Assembly (NCBI GenBank): GCA_016703665.1 | Contig: JADJBS010000018.1 | Location: 1 to 27,308, forward strand | Origin: Candidatus Defluviibacillus avedoerensis | GTDB lineage: Bacteria > Pseudomonadota > Gammaproteobacteria > Burkholderiales > Burkholderiaceae_C | Direction of reading: 5' to 3' | Length of the DNA: 27,308 bases | Shown here: one piece after another, positions 14,961 through 23,980 of the stretch | How the letters are laid out: the number at the start of each line of letters is the position of its first letter | Position numbering within the stretch: position 1 is the stretch's first letter | Position numbers and translations under genes: made by a program | The notes under the pieces: generated by a model | Databases searched by the model: none | What the model was told of the DNA's origin: nothing | The model's input: the letters and a program-made list of their open reading frames with translations, nothing else

Positions 14961-15302
14961 GTGCATATTCAAACAACCAAGCTCGCCCAGTCCCTGGACA
15001 AGCTGACCACACCGGTCATCTCGGGCCTGGCTGCCCTGTCCACTGAGCTGGCCTATGCTGGTCCCGCCCTGCCCTGGGACGGCCCCATCACCACCGTGGT
15101 CAACAATCTGACTGGCCCGGTGGCCACCGGCATTTCGACCGTGGCCTTTCTGGCAGCGGGTGCTGCGCTGATTTTTGGCGGAGACGATTTGGGTGGGATT
15201 GCAAAGAAGCTGCTGTACGTGGTGCTCGGTGTGGCGTTGATCGTCTTTGGTGCCAACTTCCTGAGCATGATCGGCCTGGTCAACAGCGGTGCACTCATCT
15301 GA
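14961..15302 (+). CDS. trbC: TrbC/VirB2-type pilin precursor
   Basis: A 113-residue precursor of the conjugative pilus subunit. A leader ending near ELAYAG is followed by the mature pilin with two hydrophobic helices (GPVATGISTVAFLAAGAALI and KKLLYVVLGVALIVFGANFL) joined by a short GGDDLGG loop. This layout is that of VirB2/TrbC, which is processed and in RP4 cyclised. GTG 14961 has GGAG upstream at 6 nt spacing. It begins the main trb block after the origin and is followed by trbD after 23 nt. Confidence 0.88.
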   Translation: MHIQTTKLAQSLDKLTTPVISGLAALSTELAYAGPALPWDGPITTVVNNLTGPVATGISTVAFLAAGAALIFGGDDLGGIAKKLLYVVLGVALIVFGANFLSMIGLVNSGALI

Positions 15303-15325
15303 CATTGCCGCTCTGACAGCCCATC

Positions 15326-15649
15326 ATGGTTCATCAAAGTTCAGAGAACAACAGCCACTTTTCTGTGCCGCTGCACCAATCCCTTCTCAGGCCAATGCTG
15401 CTCTTGGGCGCTGAGCGCGAACTGATCCTGGCACTGGGCATCGTGGCCGGGGTGTTCATTGTGTCTTTGTTTCAACTCTGGGCCGCTATTTTTGGCCTGG
15501 TCTTGTGGGCTGTTGGCGCCTGGGTGTTGACGCGTGCGGCGAGTTTCGATCCCCTACTCTCCAAGACCTTCGGGCGCAGTTTGCGTTACCGCACGCTCTA
15601 CAAGAGCGCGGCGACCCCGTTTGCCTCGCCTCACAGATATGGGGGCTGA
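15326..15649 (+). CDS. trbD: TrbD/VirB3-type inner-membrane protein
   Basis: This 107-residue protein has VPLHQSLLRPMLLLGAEREL, then two close membrane helices (ILALGIVAGVFIVSLFQLWA and AIFGLVLWAVGAWVLTRAAS) and a short cytosolic end with FDPLLSKTFGRSLRYRTLY. These are diagnostic of TrbD (RP4: 103 residues). It associates with the TrbE ATPase in channel assembly. Only 2 nt separate its stop from the trbE start. Confidence 0.9.
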   Translation: MVHQSSENNSHFSVPLHQSLLRPMLLLGAERELILALGIVAGVFIVSLFQLWAAIFGLVLWAVGAWVLTRAASFDPLLSKTFGRSLRYRTLYKSAATPFASPHRYGG

Positions 15650-15651
15650 GC

Positions 15652-18096
15652 ATGATCTTGGATGAATTTCGCAGCCATGCACAGGGCTTGCCAGATCTGC
15701 TGCCCTGGGCAGCGCTGATCGATAACGGCGTGGTGCTCACAAAATCGGGCGGGTTGCTGGCAGGTTTTGAATACCGTGGTCCGGATCTGGACAGTGCCAC
15801 CAAAGAAGAGTTGGCGGCGGTATCAGCGCGCATCAACGCAGCCCTGGCACTCGATGACGGCTGGAGCCTGCATGTGGATGCCGTACGTCGTCAATCCCCT
15901 GGGTACCCATTGGATGGCGCATTTCCCGACCGCACCACCCGGCTGCTGGACGATTGCCGCCGCCTCGCGCATGAAGGCGAATGGGCCGGGTTTCAAAGTG
16001 ACTACAAGCTGGTCTTGTGCTGGCATCCCGACCCGGATGCTGCGGCCAAAACGGAGATGCTGTTTGTCGATGGTGCTCAAAAGGCCGGTGTTGCTCAGCG
16101 CAGTCTGATCCGATTCAAAACCATGCTGACCGAAATCGAAGCACGGCTGGCCAGTACGCTCAAAATTCGTCGCCTGCAAGACACGGTCGACCTCGAAACC
16201 GGGGTGGTAAGAAGTCCACTTCTGGCGCATCTGGCGGCCTGTGTCGCGCTGGAGCCCCGCTCCAGTTTCGCCATGGGCACGGTGCCTATGTATCTGGACT
16301 CGGTGCTTGGTCAACACGACTTTGTCACCGGCTTTGAGCCACAGATTGACGGCAAAACAGCCCTTTGCATTGCCGTGACAGGCTTTCCTGGATCCAGCTT
16401 TCCTGGCATCCTGGACTTCCTGTCACGCCTGCCTGTTGAATACCGCTGGTCAAATCGGTTTATCTTCATGCCGGTGCGTGAGGCGGAAAAGGAGCTGGGC
16501 AAGTACCGCTCCAAGTGGGCGCAAAAGCGACTGTCCCTGATGAACTTGATGCGCTCAAGCCAGGGTGGCGATATCACGCACGTGAATGCGGATGCGGATG
16601 AGATGGCCACCGATGCGGTTGCCGCCATGGCCGAGGCCAGCAGCGGCCTGGTGCGTTTTGGCTACTACACCAGCGTCGTCTTGCTCTCCAGCAGCCAGGT
16701 GCAGCCATTGCGAGAGGCAGCTCAGTTTGTCATCAAAACGATTGCCAATGCCGGCTTCTCTGCACGGGTCGAATCCGTCAATGCGGTGGAGGCCTATTTG
16801 GGCAGCATGCCCGGCAACCTGTTTGCCAATGTACGCCGCCCGCTGGTCAACACCATGAATCTGGCGCACTTGCTTCCCCTGACAGCGATTTGGGCTGGAC
16901 CGGATATCCACCCGTGTCCTTTTTATCCGGAGCAATCAGCACCCTTGCTGCAGGCCAAGACCGATGGCGCCACACCTTACCGGCTTTGTCTGCACGCGGG
17001 CGATCTGGGTCATACCGCCATCATTGGTCCGACAGGCTCGGGCAAGTCCACCCTGCTGGCCACGCTGGTGGCGCAACATTTCCGCTATCCGGGTGCGCAA
17101 GCCTTTGTTTTTGACAAGGGCTATTCCATGTTTCCCCTGGTGGCGGCTGCCGGTGGCCAGCATTACGACATCGCAGGCGAAGCTGACCACATCACCTTTT
17201 GCCCGCTGGGTCAGATTGACGATGACGGTGAGCGCAACTGGGCGGCTGAGTGGCTGGAAATCCTGGCCGAATTGCAGGGCGTGGCCATGTCGCCGGAATT
17301 GCGCAAGGAGCTTTTTCGGGCAGTCAACCAGTTGGCGGCATCAACGGACAGCGCACAGCAGCGCACGCTGTCCAACTTTCTGCTGACCTTGCAGGACAAC
17401 CGGCTGCGTGAAGCGCTGGAGTACTACTCGCTGCGCGGCGTTGCGGGTCGGTTGCTGGATGCCGAAAGTGACGGCATTCAGAGCGACATCTTCCAGGTGT
17501 TTGAGCTGGAGCACCTGATGTCGCGCGGCGAGAAGATTGTTTTGCCGGTCCTGGCTTACCTGTTTCACCGACTTGAACAGCGTTTTGAGGGGCAACCGAC
17601 CTTGTTGGTGCTGGATGAAGCCTGGGTCATGCTGGAACACACCGCCTTCAGAGCCAAGCTGCGCGAGTGGCTCAAGGTGCTGCGCAAATCGAATGTGTCG
17701 GTCATCTTTGCCACCCAATCCCTGAGCGATTTGTCGCACAGTGGCATCGACGATGTGATTTTTGAGTCTTGCCCTTCAAAAATCCTGTTGCCCAGTCCAC
17801 AAGCCCAAACCGAAGCCTTAAGCGGCCTGTACCAGGCGATTGGACTCAACCGGCGGCAAATCCGGATCGTCAGTAATGCCGTGCCAAAGCGCCAGTATTA
17901 CCACCTGCACCCGGACGGCTCCCGCGTTTTTGAATTGGGACTGACTCCGCCGGAAATGGCCTTTGTTGGGGCCAGTGGACGTGAGGATTTGGCGCGGATT
18001 CGTCATCTGCAAAAGCTGAATGCACGCACCTGGCCATCGGCCTGGCTGCGGGAGCGCGGCCAGTTTGATGCCGCGCGTTTGTGGGAGTCCTATTGA
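15652..18096 (+). CDS. trbE: TrbE/VirB4-type conjugation ATPase
   Basis: This is the large ATPase of the type IV secretion channel (814 residues; RP4 TrbE 852). The N-terminal domain begins MILDEFRSHAQGLPDLLPWA. The P-loop domain has Walker A GPTGSGKST (residues 459-467), FVFDKGYSMFPLVAA, and Walker B LLVLDEAWVMLE (Asp655-Glu656). ATQSLSDLSHSGIDDVIFES follows, a standard VirB4 block. ATG 15652 is chosen because it is directly behind trbD and matches the family start. The frame is intact throughout, unlike the genes in the first 7.5 kb. Confidence 0.93.
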   Translation: MILDEFRSHAQGLPDLLPWAALIDNGVVLTKSGGLLAGFEYRGPDLDSATKEELAAVSARINAALALDDGWSLHVDAVRRQSPGYPLDGAFPDRTTRLLDDCRRLAHEGEWAGFQSDYKLVLCWHPDPDAAAKTEMLFVDGAQKAGVAQRSLIRFKTMLTEIEARLASTLKIRRLQDTVDLETGVVRSPLLAHLAACVALEPRSSFAMGTVPMYLDSVLGQHDFVTGFEPQIDGKTALCIAVTGFPGSSFPGILDFLSRLPVEYRWSNRFIFMPVREAEKELGKYRSKWAQKRLSLMNLMRSSQGGDITHVNADADEMATDAVAAMAEASSGLVRFGYYTSVVLLSSSQVQPLREAAQFVIKTIANAGFSARVESVNAVEAYLGSMPGNLFANVRRPLVNTMNLAHLLPLTAIWAGPDIHPCPFYPEQSAPLLQAKTDGATPYRLCLHAGDLGHTAIIGPTGSGKSTLLATLVAQHFRYPGAQAFVFDKGYSMFPLVAAAGGQHYDIAGEADHITFCPLGQIDDDGERNWAAEWLEILAELQGVAMSPELRKELFRAVNQLAASTDSAQQRTLSNFLLTLQDNRLREALEYYSLRGVAGRLLDAESDGIQSDIFQVFELEHLMSRGEKIVLPVLAYLFHRLEQRFEGQPTLLVLDEAWVMLEHTAFRAKLREWLKVLRKSNVSVIFATQSLSDLSHSGIDDVIFESCPSKILLPSPQAQTEALSGLYQAIGLNRRQIRIVSNAVPKRQYYHLHPDGSRVFELGLTPPEMAFVGASGREDLARIRHLQKLNARTWPSAWLRERGQFDAARLWESY

Positions 18097-18218
18097 CTGT
18101 GACAGGTCAGCACCAGAGCGCCTGGCCCGACGCTCTCACAGAACTCCCCCTGTGTCACCACGGTTTTACAGGTTGTTTGACCGTGGGAGGGCCATTTTCA
18201 CAAGATGCCCATCGCCAA

Positions 18219-18236
18219 CTTGCGAGCGGCCGGTAT
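18219..18236 (+). promoter_or_regulatory. CTTGC-N7-CGGTAT element, copy 4 (trbJ)
   Basis: CTTGC and CGGTAT enclose GAGCGGC. The element is followed by GGGGCAAC and ends 31 nt before the trbJ ATG. It lies in the 171-bp gap after trbE, so a separate control point inside the trb cluster is plausible. Confidence 0.7.
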
Positions 18237-18267
18237 GGGGCAACCGAATTCACAAAAGGACATCCCC

Positions 18268-18969
18268 ATGAAGCTTCAAAAGCCGATGACCAGCGCTGCA
18301 GTGGCGGTGACCTTGATTTTGGCGTCTATGCCAGCAGCGCATGCCGGTGGCGGCGGATTCGCAGGCGCGATGGAGTCGACACAGTTGATGAACAACGCTG
18401 AACTGGTCAGTATTTATGCCAACAACATCGAACAGCTACAGCAGCAAATCCAGATGTACCTGAACATGTACCAAAACACGCTGGGCATTCCGATCCAGGC
18501 CTGGAACAGCATCGTCAGCAGGTTGAATTCGCTGGTCAGCACGATTCAGAACACCCAAGGGATTGTGAATGCAACCGTGAATGCCATCTCCAACATGCAA
18601 ACCACCTTTGGCAATGGCCATTTGCTGGCGAACCACCAGCAAAACCTGGTGGACTGGAGCAAAGGCCTCAACAACCAGATCGGCGCGGCATTGCAGCAAC
18701 TGGGCTTGAACGCGAACAACTTTTCGACGACGCAAAGTGCCTTGCAGCAAATTCAGCTCGCATCACAGTCTGCAGCTGGCCGCCTGCAGGCAATTCAGGC
18801 TGGCAATCAAATCGCCGGCATCCTGGTCAATGAAACCCAGGCGTTGCACGGCACCATCATTGCGGCCGAACAAGCACGGCTCAATGCAGTCGCCAAGCAG
18901 GAAAACGAAAAGTACCAGGACGAAATCCTGTACCGCAACTTCTTTCGCAACCACTCCGGCAAATACTGA
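18268..18969 (+). CDS. trbJ: TrbJ/VirB5-type pilus-associated protein
   Basis: A 233-residue exported protein. The signal peptide MKLQKPMTSAAVAVTLILAS is followed by a cleavage region near AAHAGGGG. The mature part is long helical coiled coil rich in Gln and Asn (NIEQLQQQIQMYLNMYQNTL and HQQNLVDWSKGLNNQIGAAL), as in TrbJ/VirB5 minor pilins. ATG 18268 has AAAAGGA about 7 nt upstream; longer in-frame starts lack a site. It ends 5 nt before trbL. No TrbK-like entry-exclusion lipoprotein gene lies between trbJ and trbL. Confidence 0.88.
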   Translation: MKLQKPMTSAAVAVTLILASMPAAHAGGGGFAGAMESTQLMNNAELVSIYANNIEQLQQQIQMYLNMYQNTLGIPIQAWNSIVSRLNSLVSTIQNTQGIVNATVNAISNMQTTFGNGHLLANHQQNLVDWSKGLNNQIGAALQQLGLNANNFSTTQSALQQIQLASQSAAGRLQAIQAGNQIAGILVNETQALHGTIIAAEQARLNAVAKQENEKYQDEILYRNFFRNHSGKY

Positions 18970-18974
18970 GCGGC

Positions 18975-20714
18975 ATGTTGCTGATGCGTGCAACGCTTTT
19001 CCTGCTGCTGTTTGGTCTCGCGCCATTGGCGCATGCTGCTGGCATGATGGACACGCTGGTCAGTCAGGTTCAAAGTGCCTCCGGTGGCTGGATGTCGACG
19101 GCGCTGGGCTATGCCACCAACTTGTTCTTTGGCTTGGCGGCGCTTGAATTCGCCTGGTCATCCATTCAGCTCACCCTCAAAAAATCTGAACTTTCCGAGA
19201 TCATGGTCGGGACCTTGTTCAAGGTCATGTCGCTTTCGTTTTTTGCCATGGTCCTGATCAAGGCACCCGAGTGGATTCCCGCCATCATCAATTCCTTCAA
19301 GGTCGCGGGCGCCGGTGTGGGCGGCAGTTCTGTCTTGTCGCCATCTGCCGTGTTTGACCAGGGCTTGCAAGTGGCCGCCAGTCTGATGCAGTTTTCGAAC
19401 GACGCAGCTCCAAGCACCGGCAGCATGATCATCAACACCTTGACCAACTCTGGTCAGGGCCTTGGCAAGTTCATGTTGAGCGCCATCATTGTGGGCGTGG
19501 CCTCGGTATTCATCATCCTTGGCTACGGCCTGATTGCCGTTCAACTGCTGATCACGCTGGTCGAGTCGTATTTGATCATTGGCGGAGGCGCTTTGATGCT
19601 GGGGTTTTCCGGCTCGCGCTGGACGCACAATTTGTCCGAGAAATACTTTGGCTATGCGATCTCCGTCGGCGTCAAGCTGTTCACGATCTACTTGATCATC
19701 GGCTTTGGTGACAGCTTCACCCAGGCGCTGAAAGACACCATTGCGGCAGCGTACGCAGCGCACCCTGAAGGTCCGAGTTTTGGTGACTATTTGGGTGTGG
19801 GGGGAGCGTCGCTGTTCTATGGCGTGACCGGCTACATGGCACCGGGCCTGGCGGGATCAATGCTCAATGGCACGGTGGCGATGTCGCTGCAAAGCGCTGG
19901 CACGGCCGCTGGCATGGTGGGTGGTACGCCGGTGGCGGCGGCATTGGCCAGCAGTGCTGCAGGTACGCGTGCTTTGGGGCTTGCAGGTGGTGCCATCGGT
20001 GCATTGCTGCCAGTTCAAAGAGCTGCCGGAGCCATTGGTGGCACATCGGCGGGCGCTGGCTTCGCAGGTGGCATCAGTGGTTCGGTCGGCGCGGTTAACC
20101 CAGTCAGTCCCGTCAACCCAGTCAGTCCTAGCCATTCCTTTTCGTCTGCTTCTGCACCAAGCAAGCCCGGGCGTGCGAGCAGTGCCAGCATTACCAGCAG
20201 TACAAATAGCGAAGGCACTCCTAGGGCGTCTTCAATGGTGTCTTCGGGTTTACCTGACTTATCCATTGCAGCGATCCCGACCCGCCCCTCTGACGGGACT
20301 CGTGCGCCTGATGCAGTCCCTGGTTCTCCTGGCGCGACACCCAGCTCGTCTGAACGTCAAAGAGGCGGACCCAGCATGAACGCAAGTCATGCAAGCAACG
20401 CAAGCCGTCCAACTATGGGGCAAGCCCAAGCCCCCGGTTTTGTTAATCCACGTTTTGATCCGTCTGCCATGCAAGGGAGTGGCGCCAAGCAAAGCACGAA
20501 TGAAACCGGCGGCACCTCAGCTGATACTTTTGAGGCACGGTCGTTCCAACAACGCTTTGAGGCCGACTACACAACCAAACCCGCCGGTATGGCCGATAAG
20601 TTCAACAGCTTTTCGAAGCGGCTGCAACACGCAGCCGATCGCCGGAAACCGCATTGGGTCAATGATGGCCATCTGGGTCACGCGCCAGGCTTGCGCATGG
20701 GGCTCGACGCGTGA
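18975..20714 (+). CDS. trbL: TrbL/VirB6-type polytopic channel protein
   Basis: The protein (579 residues; RP4 TrbL 528) has a cleavable-looking N-terminal segment (LFLLLFGLAPLAHAAG) and at least five membrane helices. These include the hallmark GYGLIAVQLLITLVESYLII and GGGALMLGFSGSRWT. The last 200 or so residues are low-complexity Ser/Pro/Ala/Gly with a short internal repeat (NPVSP-VNPVSP, coded near 20098-20130), probably a disordered periplasmic or cytosolic tail. It forms part of the inner-membrane channel. The gene starts 5 nt after trbJ and ends 9 nt before the TOPRIM gene. Confidence 0.9.
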   Translation: MLLMRATLFLLLFGLAPLAHAAGMMDTLVSQVQSASGGWMSTALGYATNLFFGLAALEFAWSSIQLTLKKSELSEIMVGTLFKVMSLSFFAMVLIKAPEWIPAIINSFKVAGAGVGGSSVLSPSAVFDQGLQVAASLMQFSNDAAPSTGSMIINTLTNSGQGLGKFMLSAIIVGVASVFIILGYGLIAVQLLITLVESYLIIGGGALMLGFSGSRWTHNLSEKYFGYAISVGVKLFTIYLIIGFGDSFTQALKDTIAAAYAAHPEGPSFGDYLGVGGASLFYGVTGYMAPGLAGSMLNGTVAMSLQSAGTAAGMVGGTPVAAALASSAAGTRALGLAGGAIGALLPVQRAAGAIGGTSAGAGFAGGISGSVGAVNPVSPVNPVSPSHSFSSASAPSKPGRASSASITSSTNSEGTPRASSMVSSGLPDLSIAAIPTRPSDGTRAPDAVPGSPGATPSSSERQRGGPSMNASHASNASRPTMGQAQAPGFVNPRFDPSAMQGSGAKQSTNETGGTSADTFEARSFQQRFEADYTTKPAGMADKFNSFSKRLQHAADRRKPHWVNDGHLGHAPGLRMGLDA

Positions 20715-20723
20715 GGCTTTACC

Positions 20724-22223
20724 GTGGATGCATTGCACCAAGCGGAGAACTACCTCGTTGCCCGAGGTTGCGAAATCCATAAGATCAAAGACCATTTGAT
20801 CGAATTTCGTATGCCCGGTGAAACCAGTCGAACGCCCGGTGGGCGGCTTTCCCTGGCACGAGACGGCACTGTGACGATGTGGCATCACTACGCAGAAAAA
20901 GGGCTGGCAGCAGGCCTGCCCTGGCTTGCCGCTGGCGAAATCCCGCTTGGAGACAAATCGACCCCGGCGCTTCGGGCGCATGTCGACCAGCTGACAGTGC
21001 ACCCAGAGCTGACGCCACTGGCCAAAGTGCCCAAATTTTCGTTTATACCCGGGCTACAGCGTTCGTATGACCCCGAACAAGTGTGGCGGGCGGCCGACGC
21101 TTCTCTGCAGTCGGCGGGGTTGATGCCAACACGCTTGCACGGGCGCTATCACGATGGCACAGATCAGAAGCCCGTCTACAAGCTGCTGGTGTCCAAAGAT
21201 GGCCTTGCAACCGCTTTTTCATTCCGGGGTGACATTGATCTGCCTGCGCCATGGCGGCAAGGCAGACCAACCCGTGATGGCAGGAAAGCCATGTTCGTGA
21301 CAGGAGGCGACCTGGGGCTGGATGGCGATCTTGCACCACCTCGGTCCTCAAAGGCTTCACCGCGCTTGGCAACAGCATCTGAAAGTCATCCGGTCGATCT
21401 GGACCTGTGTCGAGACACCCTCCATGCATGGACAGCTGCTGAAACACCGCCCGCTGATCATCGGCACCTTGTCAAAGCTCATGCCGATCTGGACGGCTCG
21501 GATTTGCGGGTGTATCCCAGAGATCATAGATTTGCCGACACGATGCTGGCGCCCATGTTTCGCCCTGATCCGCTGGGCATGCCGGGCATGGTGGAGTTGT
21601 GCGGTGTGCAACACCTGATGCCCAAAGTTACTTTCGACACTGACAAGATCATGGCCAAAGGCTCGCGAACGATCGGCGCATTTGTGACTTTTCCCGCTCC
21701 TGATTCATTAATGCGAGCAATTACCGGCGATTCGCTGGCTCCATTTCAAGAGTGGCTGGCAGTCGCAGACAAAAACAAGCCCCTCGTGATCTGTGAAGGG
21801 GTGGCAACAGGACTTGCGATTCAACAAAGCGGTGCGGGCAACACGCTTTGCGCCTTGTCGTCCAGCAATGTGATGGCAGTCGCCAAATGGGTCAAAGAAA
21901 CCGGCCTGTCGGACATGTTTCCAAGTGTCGTCATTGCAACCGATCACGACATTGGCCGTGATGCGGCGGGAAGACTCAAATCGAATGCCATCCCGCGTGC
22001 CTTGGAGGCTGCCAAGGTAACTGGATTTGCTTTGGCAATTCCGCCCGAGACCAGTCCGGTTGGCACCGATGCGCGGGATTTGCTCGGTCAGGGCGGTCCG
22101 CAGACAGTACGTGACTTCATCGCGAGCGCTGCGTCAGCTGCGGAAGCGGAGAATGCGAGGGCCGACATTTTTCTGCCTGTCAAAAGAATTCAACTGGCCG
22201 CTGAGCCTGAACTCGAACGGTGA
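20724..22223 (+). CDS. TOPRIM-domain protein (plasmid primase-like)
   Basis: The C-terminal half carries a TOPRIM domain: KPLVICEGVATGLAIQQSGA with catalytic Glu358, and VVIATDHDIGRDAAGRLKSN with Asp407 and Asp409. SSSNVMAVAKWV separates the two. The N-terminal half (MWHHYAEKGLAAGLPWLAAG) resembles the front part of TOPRIM primase/helicase-like plasmid proteins. I see no zinc-finger cysteines and no helicase motor, so it may be a primase acting on transferred single strands, or a TOPRIM protein of another kind. GTG 20724 has AGG upstream, 9 nt after trbL. Its place between trbL and trbF breaks the usual trb order. Length is 499 residues. Confidence 0.8.
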   Translation: MDALHQAENYLVARGCEIHKIKDHLIEFRMPGETSRTPGGRLSLARDGTVTMWHHYAEKGLAAGLPWLAAGEIPLGDKSTPALRAHVDQLTVHPELTPLAKVPKFSFIPGLQRSYDPEQVWRAADASLQSAGLMPTRLHGRYHDGTDQKPVYKLLVSKDGLATAFSFRGDIDLPAPWRQGRPTRDGRKAMFVTGGDLGLDGDLAPPRSSKASPRLATASESHPVDLDLCRDTLHAWTAAETPPADHRHLVKAHADLDGSDLRVYPRDHRFADTMLAPMFRPDPLGMPGMVELCGVQHLMPKVTFDTDKIMAKGSRTIGAFVTFPAPDSLMRAITGDSLAPFQEWLAVADKNKPLVICEGVATGLAIQQSGAGNTLCALSSSNVMAVAKWVKETGLSDMFPSVVIATDHDIGRDAAGRLKSNAIPRALEAAKVTGFALAIPPETSPVGTDARDLLGQGGPQTVRDFIASAASAAEAENARADIFLPVKRIQLAAEPELER

Positions 22224-22320
22224 AACCAGACACCAACAGACCGTTCGGTGAATAGGTGGGTGTTCAGGTCACAAGCCGCTTGGTTTGCTGGGCATTTGTC
22301 GGTTGATGGTGAGTAAGAAA

Positions 22321-22368
22321 TGATATGAAACATAGGTTATTATTCTTTTTATCCAATGTTTTGTATCA
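22321..22368. promoter_or_regulatory. Inverted repeat in front of abiEi, candidate antitoxin operator
   Basis: TGATATGAAACAT (22321-22333) and ATGTTTTGTATCA (22356-22368) are inverted copies matching at 11 of 13 positions around a 22-bp A+T-rich spacer. The right arm touches the GTG start at 22369. AbiEi proteins of other bacteria bind inverted repeats in their own promoter, so autoregulation is likely. TATTCT at 22341-22346, inside the spacer, is a possible -10 box. Confidence 0.6.
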
Positions 22369-22992
22369 GTGAATCCCAAGAATCAACCATCCCAGCGAAA
22401 TCGTGCTGTGGCCCATCTGCAGGCCGCGGGTATGTCGCGACTGAGTGAATTGACGGCAAAGGGCATTACTGCAGCGACGGTGTCGCGCCTTGAGCGAGAG
22501 GGCGCTATCGTTCGCCTTGCCCGAGGGCTGTATCAGTTGGCAGACGCGCCTCTCGATGCAAATCACACTCTTGCCGAGGCCTCCAAACTTGTTCCCAAGG
22601 GGGTCATCTGTCTGACGTCGTCCCTGGCGTTCCACGATTTGACTGACCAGATTCCTGCCCAGGTCTGGATGGCTATTGGTTCCAAAGACTGGCACCCCAC
22701 CTTTGCATATCCGCCGGTGCGTTTCGCTCGTTTTTCAGGGCAACGCCTGCTACAGGGTGTTGAAAGCCACGTGATTGATGGGGTATCGGTGCCGATCTTC
22801 GGTGTGTCTAAAACCATTGCCGACTTGTTTCGGTATCGGCAGACCGTGGGCATCAACGTGGCGCTGGAAGGACTGCGCGAGGCACTCAGACAAAAAAAGG
22901 CTTCGCCCGCCGAAATAGCAAGAGAGGCGGTTGACGCCAAAGTCTGGAAAATCATGGAGCCGTACATGAGTGCGTTGACATCCCATGGCTGA
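22369..22992 (+). CDS. abiEi: AbiEi-type antitoxin (type IV toxin-antitoxin)
   Basis: A 207-residue antitoxin with an N-terminal winged helix (VAHLQAAGMSRLSELTAKGI followed by TVSRLEREGAIVRLARGLYQ). The AbiEi C-terminal domain follows (GVICLTSSLAFHDLTDQIPA, then VSKTIADLFRYRQTVGINVA). In this family it represses its own operon and opposes the toxin without binding it. The GTG start directly follows the inverted repeat and has no Shine-Dalgarno sequence, so a leaderless mRNA is possible. The next in-frame ATG (22432) would remove part of the winged helix. It overlaps the toxin gene by 8 nt. Confidence 0.87.
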   Translation: MNPKNQPSQRNRAVAHLQAAGMSRLSELTAKGITAATVSRLEREGAIVRLARGLYQLADAPLDANHTLAEASKLVPKGVICLTSSLAFHDLTDQIPAQVWMAIGSKDWHPTFAYPPVRFARFSGQRLLQGVESHVIDGVSVPIFGVSKTIADLFRYRQTVGINVALEGLREALRQKKASPAEIAREAVDAKVWKIMEPYMSALTSHG

Positions 22993-23857
22993 GCCCAAGA
23001 AACCGCGAGATGTCGGCACTTCGGTGCGGGCGCGCCTGCTGACGCTGGCACGCCAGAAGGGGCAGTCCTTTGAGCTTTTGCTGACGCGCTATGCCAATGA
23101 GCGACTTCTGCATCGGCTCAGCTTATCGCCCCATCGCGATCGCTTCGTACTCAAGGGTGCGATGTTGATGACGACTTGGTTCGATGATCCTCACCGTCCG
23201 ACACGCGACGTGGATTTTCTGGGTTACGGCGATTCGGCTCCGGATGCGATGCTCGTCACGTTTCGTGAGATTTGCGCCATTGAGGTCAACGACGGAATGA
23301 TGTTCGACATCGATGCGCTGCGCGTGGAGTTGATCCGCGAAGAACTTGAGTATGGTGGCTTGCGTCTTCGCACAACCGGGGGGCTCGCCGGTGCGCGTAT
23401 GACCGTCATCATTGACATCGGCTTTGGCGACGCCATTGAGCCCGGCCTTGACGAGGTCGATCTGCCGGTCCTGCTCGATCTGCCGCAGCCTAGACTGCGC
23501 GTCTATGCCCGCGAGACGGTGATTGCCGAAAAATTTCAGGCCATGGTCATGCTCGGATTGGCCAACAGCCGTATGAAGGACTTCTATGACGTGTGGATTC
23601 TGAGTCGGAGCTATGCATTTGAGGATGACCGCCTGCCTCGGGCCATCGCAGCGACGTTTGAACGGCGTGACACAGCCATTCCGCTTGAGGCGCCCATGGC
23701 ATTGACGCAGGCTTTTGCATTGGACTCAGGCAAGCAGCGACAGTGGGCTGCCTTCGTTCGCGATTTAGCCATCGACATCCCGGCTCTTGAAACGGTGGTG
23801 ACAGACCTCGCCGCATTTTTGATACCCAACGCGCAACGTGCAAGAGAGCGGTTTTAG
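22985..23857 (+). CDS. abiEii: AbiEii-type nucleotidyltransferase toxin
   Basis: A 290-residue nucleotidyltransferase toxin of the AbiEii/AbiGii family, which halts growth when the antitoxin fails. The active site is KGAMLMTTWF then RPTRDVDFLGYG (residues 71-82, Asp75 and Asp77). Later motifs are YARETVIAEKFQAMVMLGLA and NSRMKDFYDVW with the conserved Lys and Asp. All expected motifs are present, so it is probably active. ATG 22985 lies inside the end of the antitoxin gene. The pair lies between the TOPRIM gene and trbF and may stabilise the plasmid or limit phages. Confidence 0.9.
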   Translation: MAEPKKPRDVGTSVRARLLTLARQKGQSFELLLTRYANERLLHRLSLSPHRDRFVLKGAMLMTTWFDDPHRPTRDVDFLGYGDSAPDAMLVTFREICAIEVNDGMMFDIDALRVELIREELEYGGLRLRTTGGLAGARMTVIIDIGFGDAIEPGLDEVDLPVLLDLPQPRLRVYARETVIAEKFQAMVMLGLANSRMKDFYDVWILSRSYAFEDDRLPRAIAATFERRDTAIPLEAPMALTQAFALDSGKQRQWAAFVRDLAIDIPALETVVTDLAAFLIPNAQRARERF

Positions 23858-23980
23858 CTTGATCTGCTTGGTCCCCGAAATTGCCGCAATTGCTGCAATT
23901 CTTTTGCCCCTCAAAGGATAGCTTTCTCGTCGTTTGGCACGGCGCGGCTTGCCAGAGCGATCGACGTCCAATTTGTATTG

